This document shows, piece by piece, positions 42,078 through 50,261 of a stretch of 64,000 bases of DNA. The translations under genes were made by a program, and so were the position numbers. Positions within the stretch are counted from its first letter, which is position 1. Each line of letters begins with the position of its first letter. The notes beneath the pieces are model-generated. The model had not been told where the DNA came from and did not search any database. It worked only from the letters and a program-made list of their open reading frames with translations. Source of the stretch: SLRI01 sp964460465 (GTDB lineage Bacteria; Pseudomonadota; Alphaproteobacteria; Geminicoccales; Geminicoccaceae); the NCBI GenBank assembly GCA_964460465.1, contig CAYWSB010000004.1, positions 1-64,000 on the forward strand, given 5' to 3'.

Positions 42078-43328
42078 ATGGACTCCAACCTGCGCTTCAG
42101 CGATGGCCCGCAACTCCAGTCAACACGAGGCGAAGGCCAGGTTTGGCACAGCAACCCGCTGCATGTCGGCCAACAGGACGGCGGCGCGTCGCGGTTGTCG
42201 AGTGCCCGGGACTCGGTCGACCTGCCGGACACGCCGAGGGCGGTGAAGGCGCTGGCCTACGACGCCGCCGACCTGCGCGGCGATGTCGGCGGCAAGAGCC
42301 TCGGCCGGTTCAAGAACTGGCTCGCCGACAAGCTGCCGTTCGTCGGCAAGACCACCTACGGCACCATCCTGCAAAAGGCGGACGCCTATTCGGCCAATGC
42401 CGGCGCCCGCACGGACGCGCAGCGAGCGACCGAGCTCAAGGGTCTGCTCGCCGACATCGCCAGGTGGCAGCAGGCGCACGGCACGACCTCGACCAAGGGC
42501 CAGGCGGTCGAGCAGCTTCGGCAGAGCGCCAGCAACGCCCTCGGCACGATCGCCGACCCGTCCCGGGCCAACACGATGCAGGTCGTCGAGGGCTATTTCG
42601 ACATCCTCTGCGGTCGCGCGCCGGACCCGAAGTCGAACACGACGGCGCAGCGGCAGCCGCTCGATTCGAAGCTGATCTTCCGCGGCAACAGCGACGCGTC
42701 GAAGGCCCTCACCACGCACCTCAACGCCTACGTGCCGACGAGCTACAAGGCCGACCTCGCCGAGACGGCCAATCGCTTGACCAAGGGCTTCGATCCCGGC
42801 CAACGCCATGTGGATATCGAATCGGACAAGGGGCAGCCCGCGAGAACGATGAGCCAGTTGCAGGACAAGCCCTTCCAGGCGCTCCTGCGCACCGCCGAGC
42901 CGATGATGACGGCGCTCATGGGCGGGCGGGACGCCGGCTCGATCCAGGCGGCGGTGGACCAGCTGCCGGACGAGATCGTGGCGACGCTGGGCGAGCTCGA
43001 CGAGCGGGTAGACGCGGACTCCAACGGCGATGCGGCGACACGCAAGCTGGCCATCGTCGGCACGCTCTTTCTGCGCTTCGCCTCGACCGCGATCCTCGAG
43101 GGGGTGGACATGGGCGCGGCGGATCCCACTCCGCAGGACACGGCCAAGCGGCTGCTGAACGCTATTGCGCAATCAGCGCTCAACAACTCGCCGGACGACC
43201 GGCAGGTGACATCAGGCGTGCACGAGCGTCACAAGGAAGCCTATCTCGACTTCGTCCGCAGCTACCAGCAGCCGATGATCGACTTCTGCGATGCGCTGCT
43301 CGAGCGCGCCGGTCGCCCGCCGCTCTGA
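42078..43328 (+). CDS. Candidate T3SS effector, GRFKNW family member 1
   Basis: A 416-residue protein with a well-placed AGGAGG before the ATG. It starts MDSNLRFSDG. Residues 56-108 (LAYDAADLR ... LGRFKNWLADKLPFVGKTTYGTILQKADAYSA) are shared with the two paralogues downstream. The remaining 300 residues are unique to this member and mostly helical. It has no signal peptide or membrane span. Operator site 4 upstream, a CesT-type chaperone gene 33 bp downstream and the shared start make it a probable injected effector. The activity is unknown. Confidence 0.72.
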   Translation: MDSNLRFSDGPQLQSTRGEGQVWHSNPLHVGQQDGGASRLSSARDSVDLPDTPRAVKALAYDAADLRGDVGGKSLGRFKNWLADKLPFVGKTTYGTILQKADAYSANAGARTDAQRATELKGLLADIARWQQAHGTTSTKGQAVEQLRQSASNALGTIADPSRANTMQVVEGYFDILCGRAPDPKSNTTAQRQPLDSKLIFRGNSDASKALTTHLNAYVPTSYKADLAETANRLTKGFDPGQRHVDIESDKGQPARTMSQLQDKPFQALLRTAEPMMTALMGGRDAGSIQAAVDQLPDEIVATLGELDERVDADSNGDAATRKLAIVGTLFLRFASTAILEGVDMGAADPTPQDTAKRLLNAIAQSALNNSPDDRQVTSGVHERHKEAYLDFVRSYQQPMIDFCDALLERAGRPPL

Positions 43329-43361
43329 GCCAGTGCAACGCCCAGCGCAAGGACCACCGCC

Positions 43362-43844
43362 ATGTCCATCGACGACCTCCTGGCCGAGTTCGGCCGCCGC
43401 CAGACCGGCAAGCCGCTGGCGCTCGACGGCAACGGCATCTGCCGCATCGGCTTCCGCGGCGACGACTTCCTCGACATCGAGCCCGTGCCCGGCAGCGAGC
43501 ACGTCCTGGTCTACGCCCCCCTCGCGGCCCTGCCGGAGCGCAATGCCGGCAACGTCTACGGCAAGCTGCTCGCCGCCAACCTCTTCGGCGAGGCCACGGG
43601 CGGCGCCTGGTTCGCCGTCGACCCCGGCACCGAGGAGATCCTGCTCAACCGCCGGCTCGTCCTGCCCGACCTCGACGCCGACCGCTTCGAGGCGCTGCTC
43701 CTCGACTTCATGGACCGCGTGACCCACTGGAAGGGAGAGCTCTCGGGCCCCGACTTCGACGTGCTCGAGGGCGGCGAGGCAACGGCCGCACCGGCCGCGG
43801 CCCAGGAGACCATGGTCGACCCGCGCTTCATCATTCGCGGCTGA
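43362..43844 (+). CDS. CesT-class T3SS chaperone for the GRFKNW effectors
   Basis: A 160-residue class I chaperone (MSIDDLLAEFGRRQTGKPLALDGNGICRIGFRGDDFLDIEPVPGSEHVLVYAPLAALP ... RRLVLPDLDADRFEALLLDFMDRVTHWKGEL). It lies between effector genes 1 and 2 (33 bp and 22 bp gaps). It may serve all three paralogues through their shared N-terminal region, since no other chaperone is beside them. Confidence 0.85.
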   Translation: MSIDDLLAEFGRRQTGKPLALDGNGICRIGFRGDDFLDIEPVPGSEHVLVYAPLAALPERNAGNVYGKLLAANLFGEATGGAWFAVDPGTEEILLNRRLVLPDLDADRFEALLLDFMDRVTHWKGELSGPDFDVLEGGEATAAPAAAQETMVDPRFIIRG

Positions 43845-43866
43845 GCGCCGCCCGGGGAGCCAAGCG

Positions 43867-45129
43867 ATGGACAGCCCTCCGATCCGAGGCGGGGCGACCA
43901 GCCTCGGTCATGTCGGCCAGACCAATGCCGGCGAGACCACCACGAACGAGAAGGGCGTCAAGCAGGAGAGCGGCACGCGCTCGCGTCTCGCCTCGATCCG
44001 CCAGTCCGTCTGGATCGCGCCCACGCAGGCGCTGCAGGTCACCGGGCTGAGCTATGGCGGCGGCGACCTCAGGGCCAATGCCGGCACCGACATGAGCTGG
44101 GGCCGCTTCAAGAACATGGTCGCCGAGAAGGTGCCGTTCGTCGGCTCGACCAGCTACGGCAGCATTCAGAAGAACGCCGACGACTTCGTGGCGCTGGCAC
44201 CGCAGGCCACGCTCGCCGAGAAGCTCGAGATGCTGGAGCGCCTGGACCGGCAGATCACCACCTGGCAGCGGAATCACGGCGACAAGGCGCTGACCGCCAA
44301 GGGCCAGGCGGTCGCCGATCTCGGCCAGGCGGTCGCCGATGCGCTGAAGGATGCGCAGGCCCTGGAAGCGGCCGCGCTCAAGCGCTTCGCCCCGTCCGTG
44401 CCCGCCAGCCTGCCGCAGCCCACCCTGGGCCGCGACGTGCTGACCGCCCAGGGGGTGATCGCCGGCACGGCGCTGGCGAAGCTGCAGCAGAAAATGGGCG
44501 ACGACGTCTTCACCCGCGATGCCACCAACCAGCCGAAGAACGTCGACAGCGGTCAGGGCTTCCCGGTCAGCGAGGTGTTCAGGAAGGACTTCATCCAGCG
44601 CAACGACCTCCTGTCCATGACTGTCGGCAGGAAGACCGTCTACGAGCGCAACGATGGCGGCGACGCGGCGGCGGCGCTCCTGAAGCTCGCCGGCGGCAAG
44701 CCCCAGGTGGCGAGCAGCCTCTCGCACTATGTCGGCCAGCACATGCTGGCCGGCCTGACCGCGGCCAAGCAGGAGCTGCTCAAGGCCGGCGACGGCTCGA
44801 ACAACTTCATCATGGAGCCGGGCCAGCCGGTGTTCAGCTACGCGATCACCCGCAACGAGCCGAAGCAGCACGGCGGCGAGCCGACCTTCATCATCGACTA
44901 CCGCATCGACCACGCGATCGAGCGGATGGGCAAGGGAGGCCCGCACGAGCTGGGCTACGCGCCCGGCAGCGGCATCGCCCTCGCCATGCAGATCGAGGTG
45001 AGCGAAGCGGAGCTGCTGGCGGGGAAGGGCGCCTATGCCGTGACCCAGCCGCCCAGCTTCGCGATCCAGCTCCAGGCGGATCTCGACGACCTGCTCAAGC
45101 CCACCGGCGGCAAGACCTTCAAGGGCTAG
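43867..45129 (+). CDS. Candidate T3SS effector, GRFKNW family member 2
   Basis: A 420-residue protein beginning MDSPPIRGGATS. Residues 33-110 hold the family module (QESGTRSRLASIRQSV ... LSYGGGDLRANAGTDMSWGRFKNMVAEKVPFVGSTSYGSIQKNAD). Its C-terminal half (residues 230-410) is alignable with member 3, for example GGEPTFIIDYRIDHAIERMG and PSFAIQLQADLDDL, and looks like a beta-rich domain. Member 1 lacks that half. It has no signal peptide or known catalytic motif. It follows the CesT-class chaperone gene. Confidence 0.72.
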   Translation: MDSPPIRGGATSLGHVGQTNAGETTTNEKGVKQESGTRSRLASIRQSVWIAPTQALQVTGLSYGGGDLRANAGTDMSWGRFKNMVAEKVPFVGSTSYGSIQKNADDFVALAPQATLAEKLEMLERLDRQITTWQRNHGDKALTAKGQAVADLGQAVADALKDAQALEAAALKRFAPSVPASLPQPTLGRDVLTAQGVIAGTALAKLQQKMGDDVFTRDATNQPKNVDSGQGFPVSEVFRKDFIQRNDLLSMTVGRKTVYERNDGGDAAAALLKLAGGKPQVASSLSHYVGQHMLAGLTAAKQELLKAGDGSNNFIMEPGQPVFSYAITRNEPKQHGGEPTFIIDYRIDHAIERMGKGGPHELGYAPGSGIALAMQIEVSEAELLAGKGAYAVTQPPSFAIQLQADLDDLLKPTGGKTFKG

Positions 45130-45141
45130 AGGAGAACCGGC

Positions 45142-46371
45142 ATGGACATCAACCTGCGCTCCTCCTCGGTGGGCGCTCTTTCCCGCAGCGAATCGAGCTC
45201 GCAGCTCGGCCCCACCGACGAGCGCGGCATCGAGCAGCAGGACGGCACCGCCTCGCGCCTCTCCAGCGTCAGCTTCACGGTGAACGAGGACGCCGGGGCG
45301 CGCGGCATCAAGCCGCTCGCCTACGACGCCGGCGACCTGCGCGCGTCGGCCGGCAGCGGCGGGAGCTGGGGCCGCTTCAAGAACTGGGTCGCCGACAAGC
45401 TGCCCTTCGTCGGCAAGACCACCTACGGCACCATCCTGCAGAAGGCGGACGCCTACTCGGCCCGGGCCGAGGGGCTGACGGCGGGGCAGAGGACGGGCGC
45501 CCTCCTGTCGCTCAAGCAGTCCATCGAAGCGTGGCAGCAAAGGCACCCGACCGTCACCGGCGGCAAGGCGGACGGCATCGAGACCCTGCGCCAGGCGGTG
45601 ACGGCGGCCTTGCGGGACGCGGCGGCGGCGGCGGTCCTCGACGTCCGCTACCCGGTCGCCTTCGACCGGCCGGACGAGCTCGGCGGGACCATGGAGGCGG
45701 AGGGGCCGATCACCCCCACGGCACGGCAGATGTTCGACGGGATGATGACCGACGACCCGCGGCCGAGGACCTCGGACGGCCGGCTCAGCATCGTGAGCGA
45801 CGGCGGCTTCCCCCCGGTCAGCACCGTCTTCAAGGCCGACTTCGTCGGCCGCACCAGCCCCATGACGTTGAGCGACGGCGGCGTCGTCGCCTTCGACCGG
45901 AAGAACGACCGGGGCGTCGATGCCCGCACCGCGCTCCTGAGCCTGACCGGCGACCAGGCGGTCGCCACCAGCCTGTCGCAGTTCATCGGCCAGAACATGC
46001 TGGCGCCGCTCGAGGGGGCCAAGGCGAAGCTGCTCGAGGGTCCCAATGGCGAGCCCAATCCGATCCCCGACGTCGGCCTGCAGAGCACCGCGATCGACGT
46101 CCGGAAGAACCCGCCCGCCGTTCAGGGTGGCGAGCCCACCTACACGATCACCTACACGGCCCTCGACCCGATCCCGCGGCTCGGGATGAGCCAGGACGAT
46201 GCGGTCGCCTACAAGCCCGGCAGCGAGATCGTGCTGACCTACCAGATCCAGCTCAAGGAATCCGATCTCAGGGCCGGCAATGGTGTGTTCGCCTTCACCC
46301 ACGAGCCCAGCTTCGCCATCTCGCTGACCCCCGACCTCGATCAGGCGGCGTCGCTCGTGCTCAACCGGTGA
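45142..46371 (+). CDS. Candidate T3SS effector, GRFKNW family member 3
   Basis: A 409-residue protein starting MDINLRSSSVG, 12 bp after member 2. The N-terminal module (residues 33-107: QDGTASRLSS, LAYDAGDLRASAG, SWGRFKNWVADKLPFVGKTTYGTILQKADAYSA) is almost identical to member 1. The C-terminal half resembles member 2 (GGEPTYTITYTALDPIPRLGM; PSFAISLTPDLD). It is thus a hybrid of the other two, suggesting domain shuffling. The last 31 bp overlap a convergent GNAT gene. Confidence 0.72.
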   Translation: MDINLRSSSVGALSRSESSSQLGPTDERGIEQQDGTASRLSSVSFTVNEDAGARGIKPLAYDAGDLRASAGSGGSWGRFKNWVADKLPFVGKTTYGTILQKADAYSARAEGLTAGQRTGALLSLKQSIEAWQQRHPTVTGGKADGIETLRQAVTAALRDAAAAAVLDVRYPVAFDRPDELGGTMEAEGPITPTARQMFDGMMTDDPRPRTSDGRLSIVSDGGFPPVSTVFKADFVGRTSPMTLSDGGVVAFDRKNDRGVDARTALLSLTGDQAVATSLSQFIGQNMLAPLEGAKAKLLEGPNGEPNPIPDVGLQSTAIDVRKNPPAVQGGEPTYTITYTALDPIPRLGMSQDDAVAYKPGSEIVLTYQIQLKESDLRAGNGVFAFTHEPSFAISLTPDLDQAASLVLNR

Positions 46372-46844
46372 GGGTCGCGCGGCTCGGCCATGCCGAGCCG
46401 CAGCCACTCGACCGGGCCGCCATGCCAGTCGGCCTCCTGCCAGCGCTCGATCTCGACATAGCCGCGGCCGGCATAGAAGGTCAGCGCCGGGGTGTTGCAG
46501 GCGAGGACGGTGAGCCGCGGCGGCCGCCCGGCCGCGCGCTCGGCCGCGGCCAGGAGGGCCGTGCCGATGCCGCGGCCCTGTGCCTGCGGCAGGACGAAGA
46601 GATAGTTGAGCACGCCGAGGCCGCGATCGAGATCGGCGAACCCGACGATCGCGCCCTCGGCGATCCCGAGCAGCCGTCGCCGCGGCGGCAGGAGCGGCAG
46701 GGGGGCGATGCTGGTCAGCACCGCGCGGGCGAAGGGCAGGGCCTCGGGCAGGGGGCCGGCGGCCAGCGCCGCACCGACGATCCGCCCGCAGACCGGATCG
46801 TCGGCGCTGCTGCCCCGCCTGATGCGCAGCCGGTCCGGGTTCAC
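46341..46844 (-). CDS. GNAT-family N-acetyltransferase
   Basis: A 167-residue protein with the GNAT acetyl-CoA loop (VLPQAQGRGIGTALLAAAERA) and the C-terminal NTPALTFYAGRGYVEIERW motif. The GTG start overlaps the stop of the small upstream gene (GTGA). Its 3' end overlaps effector 3 by 31 bp on the opposite strand. It could be a bystander, but coupling to a gene with a T3SS operator suggests co-regulation. The substrate is unknown. Confidence 0.82.
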   Translation of the reverse strand: MNPDRLRIRRGSSADDPVCGRIVGAALAAGPLPEALPFARAVLTSIAPLPLLPPRRRLLGIAEGAIVGFADLDRGLGVLNYLFVLPQAQGRGIGTALLAAAERAAGRPPRLTVLACNTPALTFYAGRGYVEIERWQEADWHGGPVEWLRLGMAEPRDPHRLSTSDAA

Positions 46845-47041
46845 GCCGCAGCGGACTTCCCGAGCCCGGCCAGAGAGTTGCGCACCTGCCGGTCGGGCAC
46901 GCGGAGGCCGGCGATCCCGGTGTCGAGGTGCTGGTTCTCGAACTGCCCTGAAGTGGCGGCGACGACGTAGGCTTTGTCCTGGTCCTCGCCCGCGAGCATG
47001 TCGTTCGGGCGGATCTCGCCGCCCTTGTCCTTGCGCGACAC
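46841..47041 (-). CDS. Small unrecognised protein under a T3SS-type operator
   Basis: A 66-residue polar protein from a GTG at 47041, preceded by GGGAGAAGG. The sequence (IRPNDMLAGEDQDKAYVVAATSGQFENQHLDTGIAGLRVPDRQ) matches no family I know. It has no membrane span. The 18-bp palindrome site 5 begins 36 bp upstream, the same distance as at effector 1, so it is likely expressed with the T3SS. A secreted peptide, small effector or antitoxin-like partner are all possible. Confidence 0.6.
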   Translation of the reverse strand: MSRKDKGGEIRPNDMLAGEDQDKAYVVAATSGQFENQHLDTGIAGLRVPDRQVRNSLAGLGKSAAA

Positions 47042-47076
47042 CGTGCCTTCTCCCCGCGTGCGGCCTCGCGGCAATA

Positions 47077-47094
47077 TGCTTGTGCGCTCAGGGA
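47077..47094. promoter_or_regulatory. T3SS 18-bp palindrome, site 5
   Basis: TGCTTGTGCGCTCAGGGA matches the consensus at 16 of 18 positions. It is 36 bp upstream of the GTG of the small 46841-47041 gene and 36 bp past the end of sctL. Confidence 0.68.
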
Positions 47095-47129
47095 TGGGCA
47101 AGCGGAAAAGGCAGCAGGGCCCGGCCGCC

Positions 47130-47753
47130 TCAGCCGTTGCGCTGGAATGCCTTGCCCAGCGCCCGGCGCAGCGCGTCGAGCTGGATCTCCAGGCTGGCGT
47201 CGACCACGCCGAGCTCGCTCTCCAGGATGCAGCCGCCGCGCCGCAGCCGGCCGTCCGCGGCCACGTCGACGAAGGTCACGCCGGGATAGTCGGCGAGGAT
47301 GTCATTGAGCTGGTGCTGCAGGGCTTCCACATGCTCGGGTGCCACGCGGATCGTGACCTGCTTCTGGTTGCGCATCACCTTGAGCGCGTTGTGCACCACC
47401 CGGCGCACCAGCGCCTGGTCGTCGATCTCGCCCAGCACCTTCTCCGTCGCCTGCACGACCAGCTCGGCGACCTGCATCTCGACGTTCTCGAAGAAGCTGA
47501 TCTTGCGGCTGATCGATTCCAGCATCTCCTCCGCCTCCTGGGCGGCGGCCTCGGCCCGGCCGTCGGCATAGCCGCGGGCCTTCTCGGCCTCGTAGGCGCG
47601 CATGGCCTCCGCCTCGATCTCGGCCGCGTGCTCGCGCGCCGCACGGACATAGGCATCGCCCTCGACCCAGGCGGCGTAGTCGGCCGCCCGGATCACCCGC
47701 CGCTCCGGCGGAAAGGTCGTGTCGCCATGCGTCAGTCGCAGTAGGCCCGCCAT
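47130..47753 (-). CDS. sctL: T3SS ATPase stator SctL (YscL/FliH-like)
   Basis: A 207-residue protein: an N-terminal segment, a long Ala/Glu coiled coil (residues 38-85, AAREHAAEIEAEAMRAYEAEKARGYADGRAEAAAQEAEEML) and a V-ATPase-E-like C-terminal domain (VTIRVAPEHVEAL ... DGRLRRGGCILESELGVVDASLEIQLDALRRAL). It links SctQ pods to SctN. It overlaps sctK by 22 bp and ends the leftward sctI-J-K-L operon. Confidence 0.93.
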   Translation of the reverse strand: MAGLLRLTHGDTTFPPERRVIRAADYAAWVEGDAYVRAAREHAAEIEAEAMRAYEAEKARGYADGRAEAAAQEAEEMLESISRKISFFENVEMQVAELVVQATEKVLGEIDDQALVRRVVHNALKVMRNQKQVTIRVAPEHVEALQHQLNDILADYPGVTFVDVAADGRLRRGGCILESELGVVDASLEIQLDALRRALGKAFQRNG

Positions 47754-48397
47754 GCCGCGTCACCCTCCTTGAGCACCTTGTCGAGCACCTGGCCCGCCAG
47801 GGCGGCGTCGGGCACCGCGGGCGGCTGCTCGGGAATGCCGGGCGGCGGCAGCTTCAGCCGCAGCCGGGCGGCGACGGCCGGCGGCTCGCCCGCCAGCCAA
47901 TGGCCGAGACAGGCGAAGCCGCCGTGCTCGATGGCCGCCGGCTCGACCGGGCCCTGCGCGGTCTCGGGCGGGGCCAGAAAGGCCGCCCGCTTGACCGCGA
48001 AGAGATAGGCGTCGTCGCCGAGCCGCTGGCGCAGCTCCTGCACCGCACCGCGCGCGATCACCCTGGCGATCGCCCGGGCGTGGAGAAAGCAGCCGGCGAA
48101 GCGGGCGATCCGGGTGAGCTCGCCGGCGGGCAGAAGCGCCAGGCGCCGCCGGCGCGGCGCGAAGTCCCAGCAGCTCTCGCCCTCCAGACCCAGGCGCTCG
48201 AGCAGGTGGCGCGACAGCCGGCCGGCGAGCCGCGGTGCCGCCAGCAGCCGGCGCCACTGGCCGGCGTCGAGCCGGTCGGGCCAGAGGGCCGCCAGCCGCT
48301 CGGGGTCGGCATAGCCCGCCGGCTGCAGGTTGAAGCGCAGCACCGCCATGAGCAGCGCCCGGTCGGCCGCGAGCCCGGCCAGAGCGTCAGTCGGCAT
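47732..48397 (-). CDS. sctK: T3SS sorting-platform protein SctK (YscK)
   Basis: A 221-residue protein with the YscK/SctK pattern: MAVLRFNLQPAGYADPERLAALWPDRL at the start and WDFAPRRRRLALLPAGELTRIARFAGCFLHARAIARVI in the middle. SctK joins the SctQ pods to the SctD cytoplasmic domains. It is the least conserved core part, but the jkl order confirms it. It overlaps sctJ by 11 bp and sctL by 22 bp. Confidence 0.9.
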   Translation of the reverse strand: MPTDALAGLAADRALLMAVLRFNLQPAGYADPERLAALWPDRLDAGQWRRLLAAPRLAGRLSRHLLERLGLEGESCWDFAPRRRRLALLPAGELTRIARFAGCFLHARAIARVIARGAVQELRQRLGDDAYLFAVKRAAFLAPPETAQGPVEPAAIEHGGFACLGHWLAGEPPAVAARLRLKLPPPGIPEQPPAVPDAALAGQVLDKVLKEGDAAWRAYCD

Positions 48398-49184
48398 CGC
48401 CGACGGCGGCCGCTGTTCCCACCGGGCCGCGCGAGCGTCGCCACCACAGCCAGAAGAGGGCGGCGTTGCCGGCCAGCGACAGGAGGGCGAGCCCGCCGAG
48501 GCCGCTGATGATCATCCAGAACTCGCTCAGGCTGCCGGGGTGGATGTAGAGGCTGGCCGCGCGCACATAGCCCTCGCGGCTGTCCGGCACCGTGCCGGGG
48601 TCGACCGGCACCATCACCAGCTCGACATTCTCGTAGGACAGGCCCTCGATGCTCTTCTCCACCAGCCGCTTGATCTCGGGGCCGAGCATCTCCAGCGGCG
48701 CGTTCTGCCGATGGCGGATGAAGATCGCGGCCGAGGACGGCCGGGCGTTGGCGTTGGAGAGGGAATCGGTCGGCAGGACGACGTGCACCCGGGCGGAGAG
48801 CACGCCGTCGATCTCCGAGATCGTGGTCGAGAGCTCCTGGCTCAGCGCGTAGACGAAGCGCACCCGCTCCTCGAGCGGCGAGGAGATCAGCCCCTCGCGC
48901 TTGAAGACGTCGCCGATGCTGTTGAAGGTGGTCCGTGGGAAGCCGTTGCGGGTCAACAGCTCGACCGCCTCGGCGAACTGGTTGCGATCGACCGTCAGCT
49001 TCAAGAGCCCGTCGCCGATCGGCTGCTTCTCGGCGACGATGCCGGCCCGCATCAGGAGGGCCAGCATCTCGTTGGCCTCGGCCTCGCCGAGATTGCTGTA
49101 GAGGTCGGCCTTGCCGCAGCCGACGAGCAGGACGAGCAGCGCCAGCATCGACAGCCGCAGCCGCGACACCAACCACGCCGCCAT
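48387..49184 (-). CDS. sctJ: T3SS inner-ring lipoprotein SctJ (YscJ/PrgK)
   Basis: A 265-residue lipoprotein with a signal peptide and lipobox LLVGC, acylated at Cys23. Two ring-building domains follow (YSNLGEAEANEMLALLMRAGI ... NGFPRTTFNSIGDVFKREGLISSPLEERVRFVYALSQELSTTISEIDGVLSARVHVVLP). A C-terminal membrane span (FWMIISGLGGLALLSLAGNAALFWLWWRR) is present, as in YscJ. It forms the inner-membrane ring with SctD. Confidence 0.96.
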   Translation of the reverse strand: MAAWLVSRLRLSMLALLVLLVGCGKADLYSNLGEAEANEMLALLMRAGIVAEKQPIGDGLLKLTVDRNQFAEAVELLTRNGFPRTTFNSIGDVFKREGLISSPLEERVRFVYALSQELSTTISEIDGVLSARVHVVLPTDSLSNANARPSSAAIFIRHRQNAPLEMLGPEIKRLVEKSIEGLSYENVELVMVPVDPGTVPDSREGYVRAASLYIHPGSLSEFWMIISGLGGLALLSLAGNAALFWLWWRRSRGPVGTAAAVGDAD

Positions 49185-49218
49185 CAGCCGGCCGCCATCG
49201 GCGGCAGCCCCGGCCGCA

Positions 49219-49647
49219 TCACTGGCCCTTCAGGAGGGTGTCGAGGTTCTGGGTCGACTTGCCGGCCAGCTTGCCCAGCACCTCCTGCTGCAGCGACAGC
49301 CGGGTGATGTCGACGAACATCTCCATCATGTCGCGCATCCGCGTCTCGGGCGCCGGGTCGCTCTGCAGTTGCGTGTCGATCCGCTGCATCGTCTCCTGGT
49401 AGCCGGTGCGCATCTGGTCGACGCTGGCGAGAATGCGGTCGCCGAGCGAGGCCGGGTTGTCGACCACGGTCGGGCTGGGCGACGCCTGCGGCGCGGCGAA
49501 GGCCGGATCGAGGGCGCGCGGCGCCTCGAGCAGCGCCAGCTCGAACCGGGCCTGGTCGGTGGCCGTCGGTGCCGTCGACGGCATCGCCACACTGGCGATG
49601 TCGTCCGTGCGCAGGTTCGAGAACGCTGCAATTCCCGATTCGATCAT
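49219..49647 (-). CDS. sctI: T3SS inner rod protein SctI (YscI/PrgJ)
   Basis: A 142-residue protein from the ATG at 49647, preceded by GAGAGG. The N-terminus is polar and disordered. A helical C-terminal half holds NPASLGDRILASVDQMRTGYQETMQRI and ends MMEMFVDITRLSLQQEVLGKLAGKSTQNLDTLLKGQ, matching the conserved end of inner rod proteins. It anchors the needle at the export gate. It heads the leftward sctI-J-K-L operon. The upstream gap has only a weak, half-matching palindrome. Confidence 0.9.
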   Translation of the reverse strand: MIESGIAAFSNLRTDDIASVAMPSTAPTATDQARFELALLEAPRALDPAFAAPQASPSPTVVDNPASLGDRILASVDQMRTGYQETMQRIDTQLQSDPAPETRMRDMMEMFVDITRLSLQQEVLGKLAGKSTQNLDTLLKGQ

Positions 49648-49921
49648 CGCCTGACCTCTCGACGCTTGAGCCGGCCGCAGCGCGCAGCTGAACCGGCCGT
49701 CCGCAGCATACTCCGCGCCGCCCGGCCGTTCAATCGTCGGCTGCCGGCGCCGGCGGGCGGCCGGCTGCACGGTCCTGCCGCGCGGGACGCCCCGAGCTGC
49801 CCCGGCGCTGCCTGCCGCCGGTCGGCGCGCTTCAGTCATCAGCCGAACTGTGCTATCCGGCAGCCTTCTGGAGAGTGCCGCTCGACCGTGCCGGTGGCGC
49901 CGGGCATGCGCAGGGGGACTG

Positions 49922-50242
49922 ATGACGCAGGGCGACTGCAGCGTGTTCAAGGTCGAGGGCAAGATCGACGCCATCGTCTCGAAGGCGCTGGAGAACGAGC
50001 TGCTGGCCCGACTCGACCAGGCACCCCTGGTCCTCATCATCGACTTCAGCGCCTGCACCTACATGAGCAGCGCCGGCCTGCGCGCCGTGCTGATCGCCGC
50101 CAAGGCCGCCCAGCAGCACGACAAGCGGGTGGTCATCTGCGGCATGAACTCGATCCTGAGCAACATCTTCAAGGTTTCCGGCTTCGACCGGATCCTCGCG
50201 ATCGAGCCCGACCTCGCGGCAGCGCAGGGCAAGCACTGCTGA
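49922..50242 (+). CDS. STAS-domain anti-anti-sigma factor (BtrV/SpoIIAA-like)
   Basis: A 106-residue single STAS domain (CSVFKVEGKIDAIVSKALENELLARL ... LIIDFSACTYMSSAGLRAVLIAAKAA). Ser50 in the YMSSAGL loop is the expected phosphorylation site of a partner-switching pathway. Such proteins bind HATPase-type anti-sigma kinases when unphosphorylated. In Bordetella, BtrV/BtrW/BtrU control a related T3SS in this way. The kinase and phosphatase partners are not in this window. Confidence 0.88.
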   Translation: MTQGDCSVFKVEGKIDAIVSKALENELLARLDQAPLVLIIDFSACTYMSSAGLRAVLIAAKAAQQHDKRVVICGMNSILSNIFKVSGFDRILAIEPDLAAAQGKHC

Positions 50243-50261
50243 GCCGGCCGGCGGCGTCGGG

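Noticed and set aside
49655..49680. CTCGACGCTTGAG upstream of sctI
   Set aside because: Only weakly similar to the island motif. It may be a degraded operator, but the evidence is too thin.
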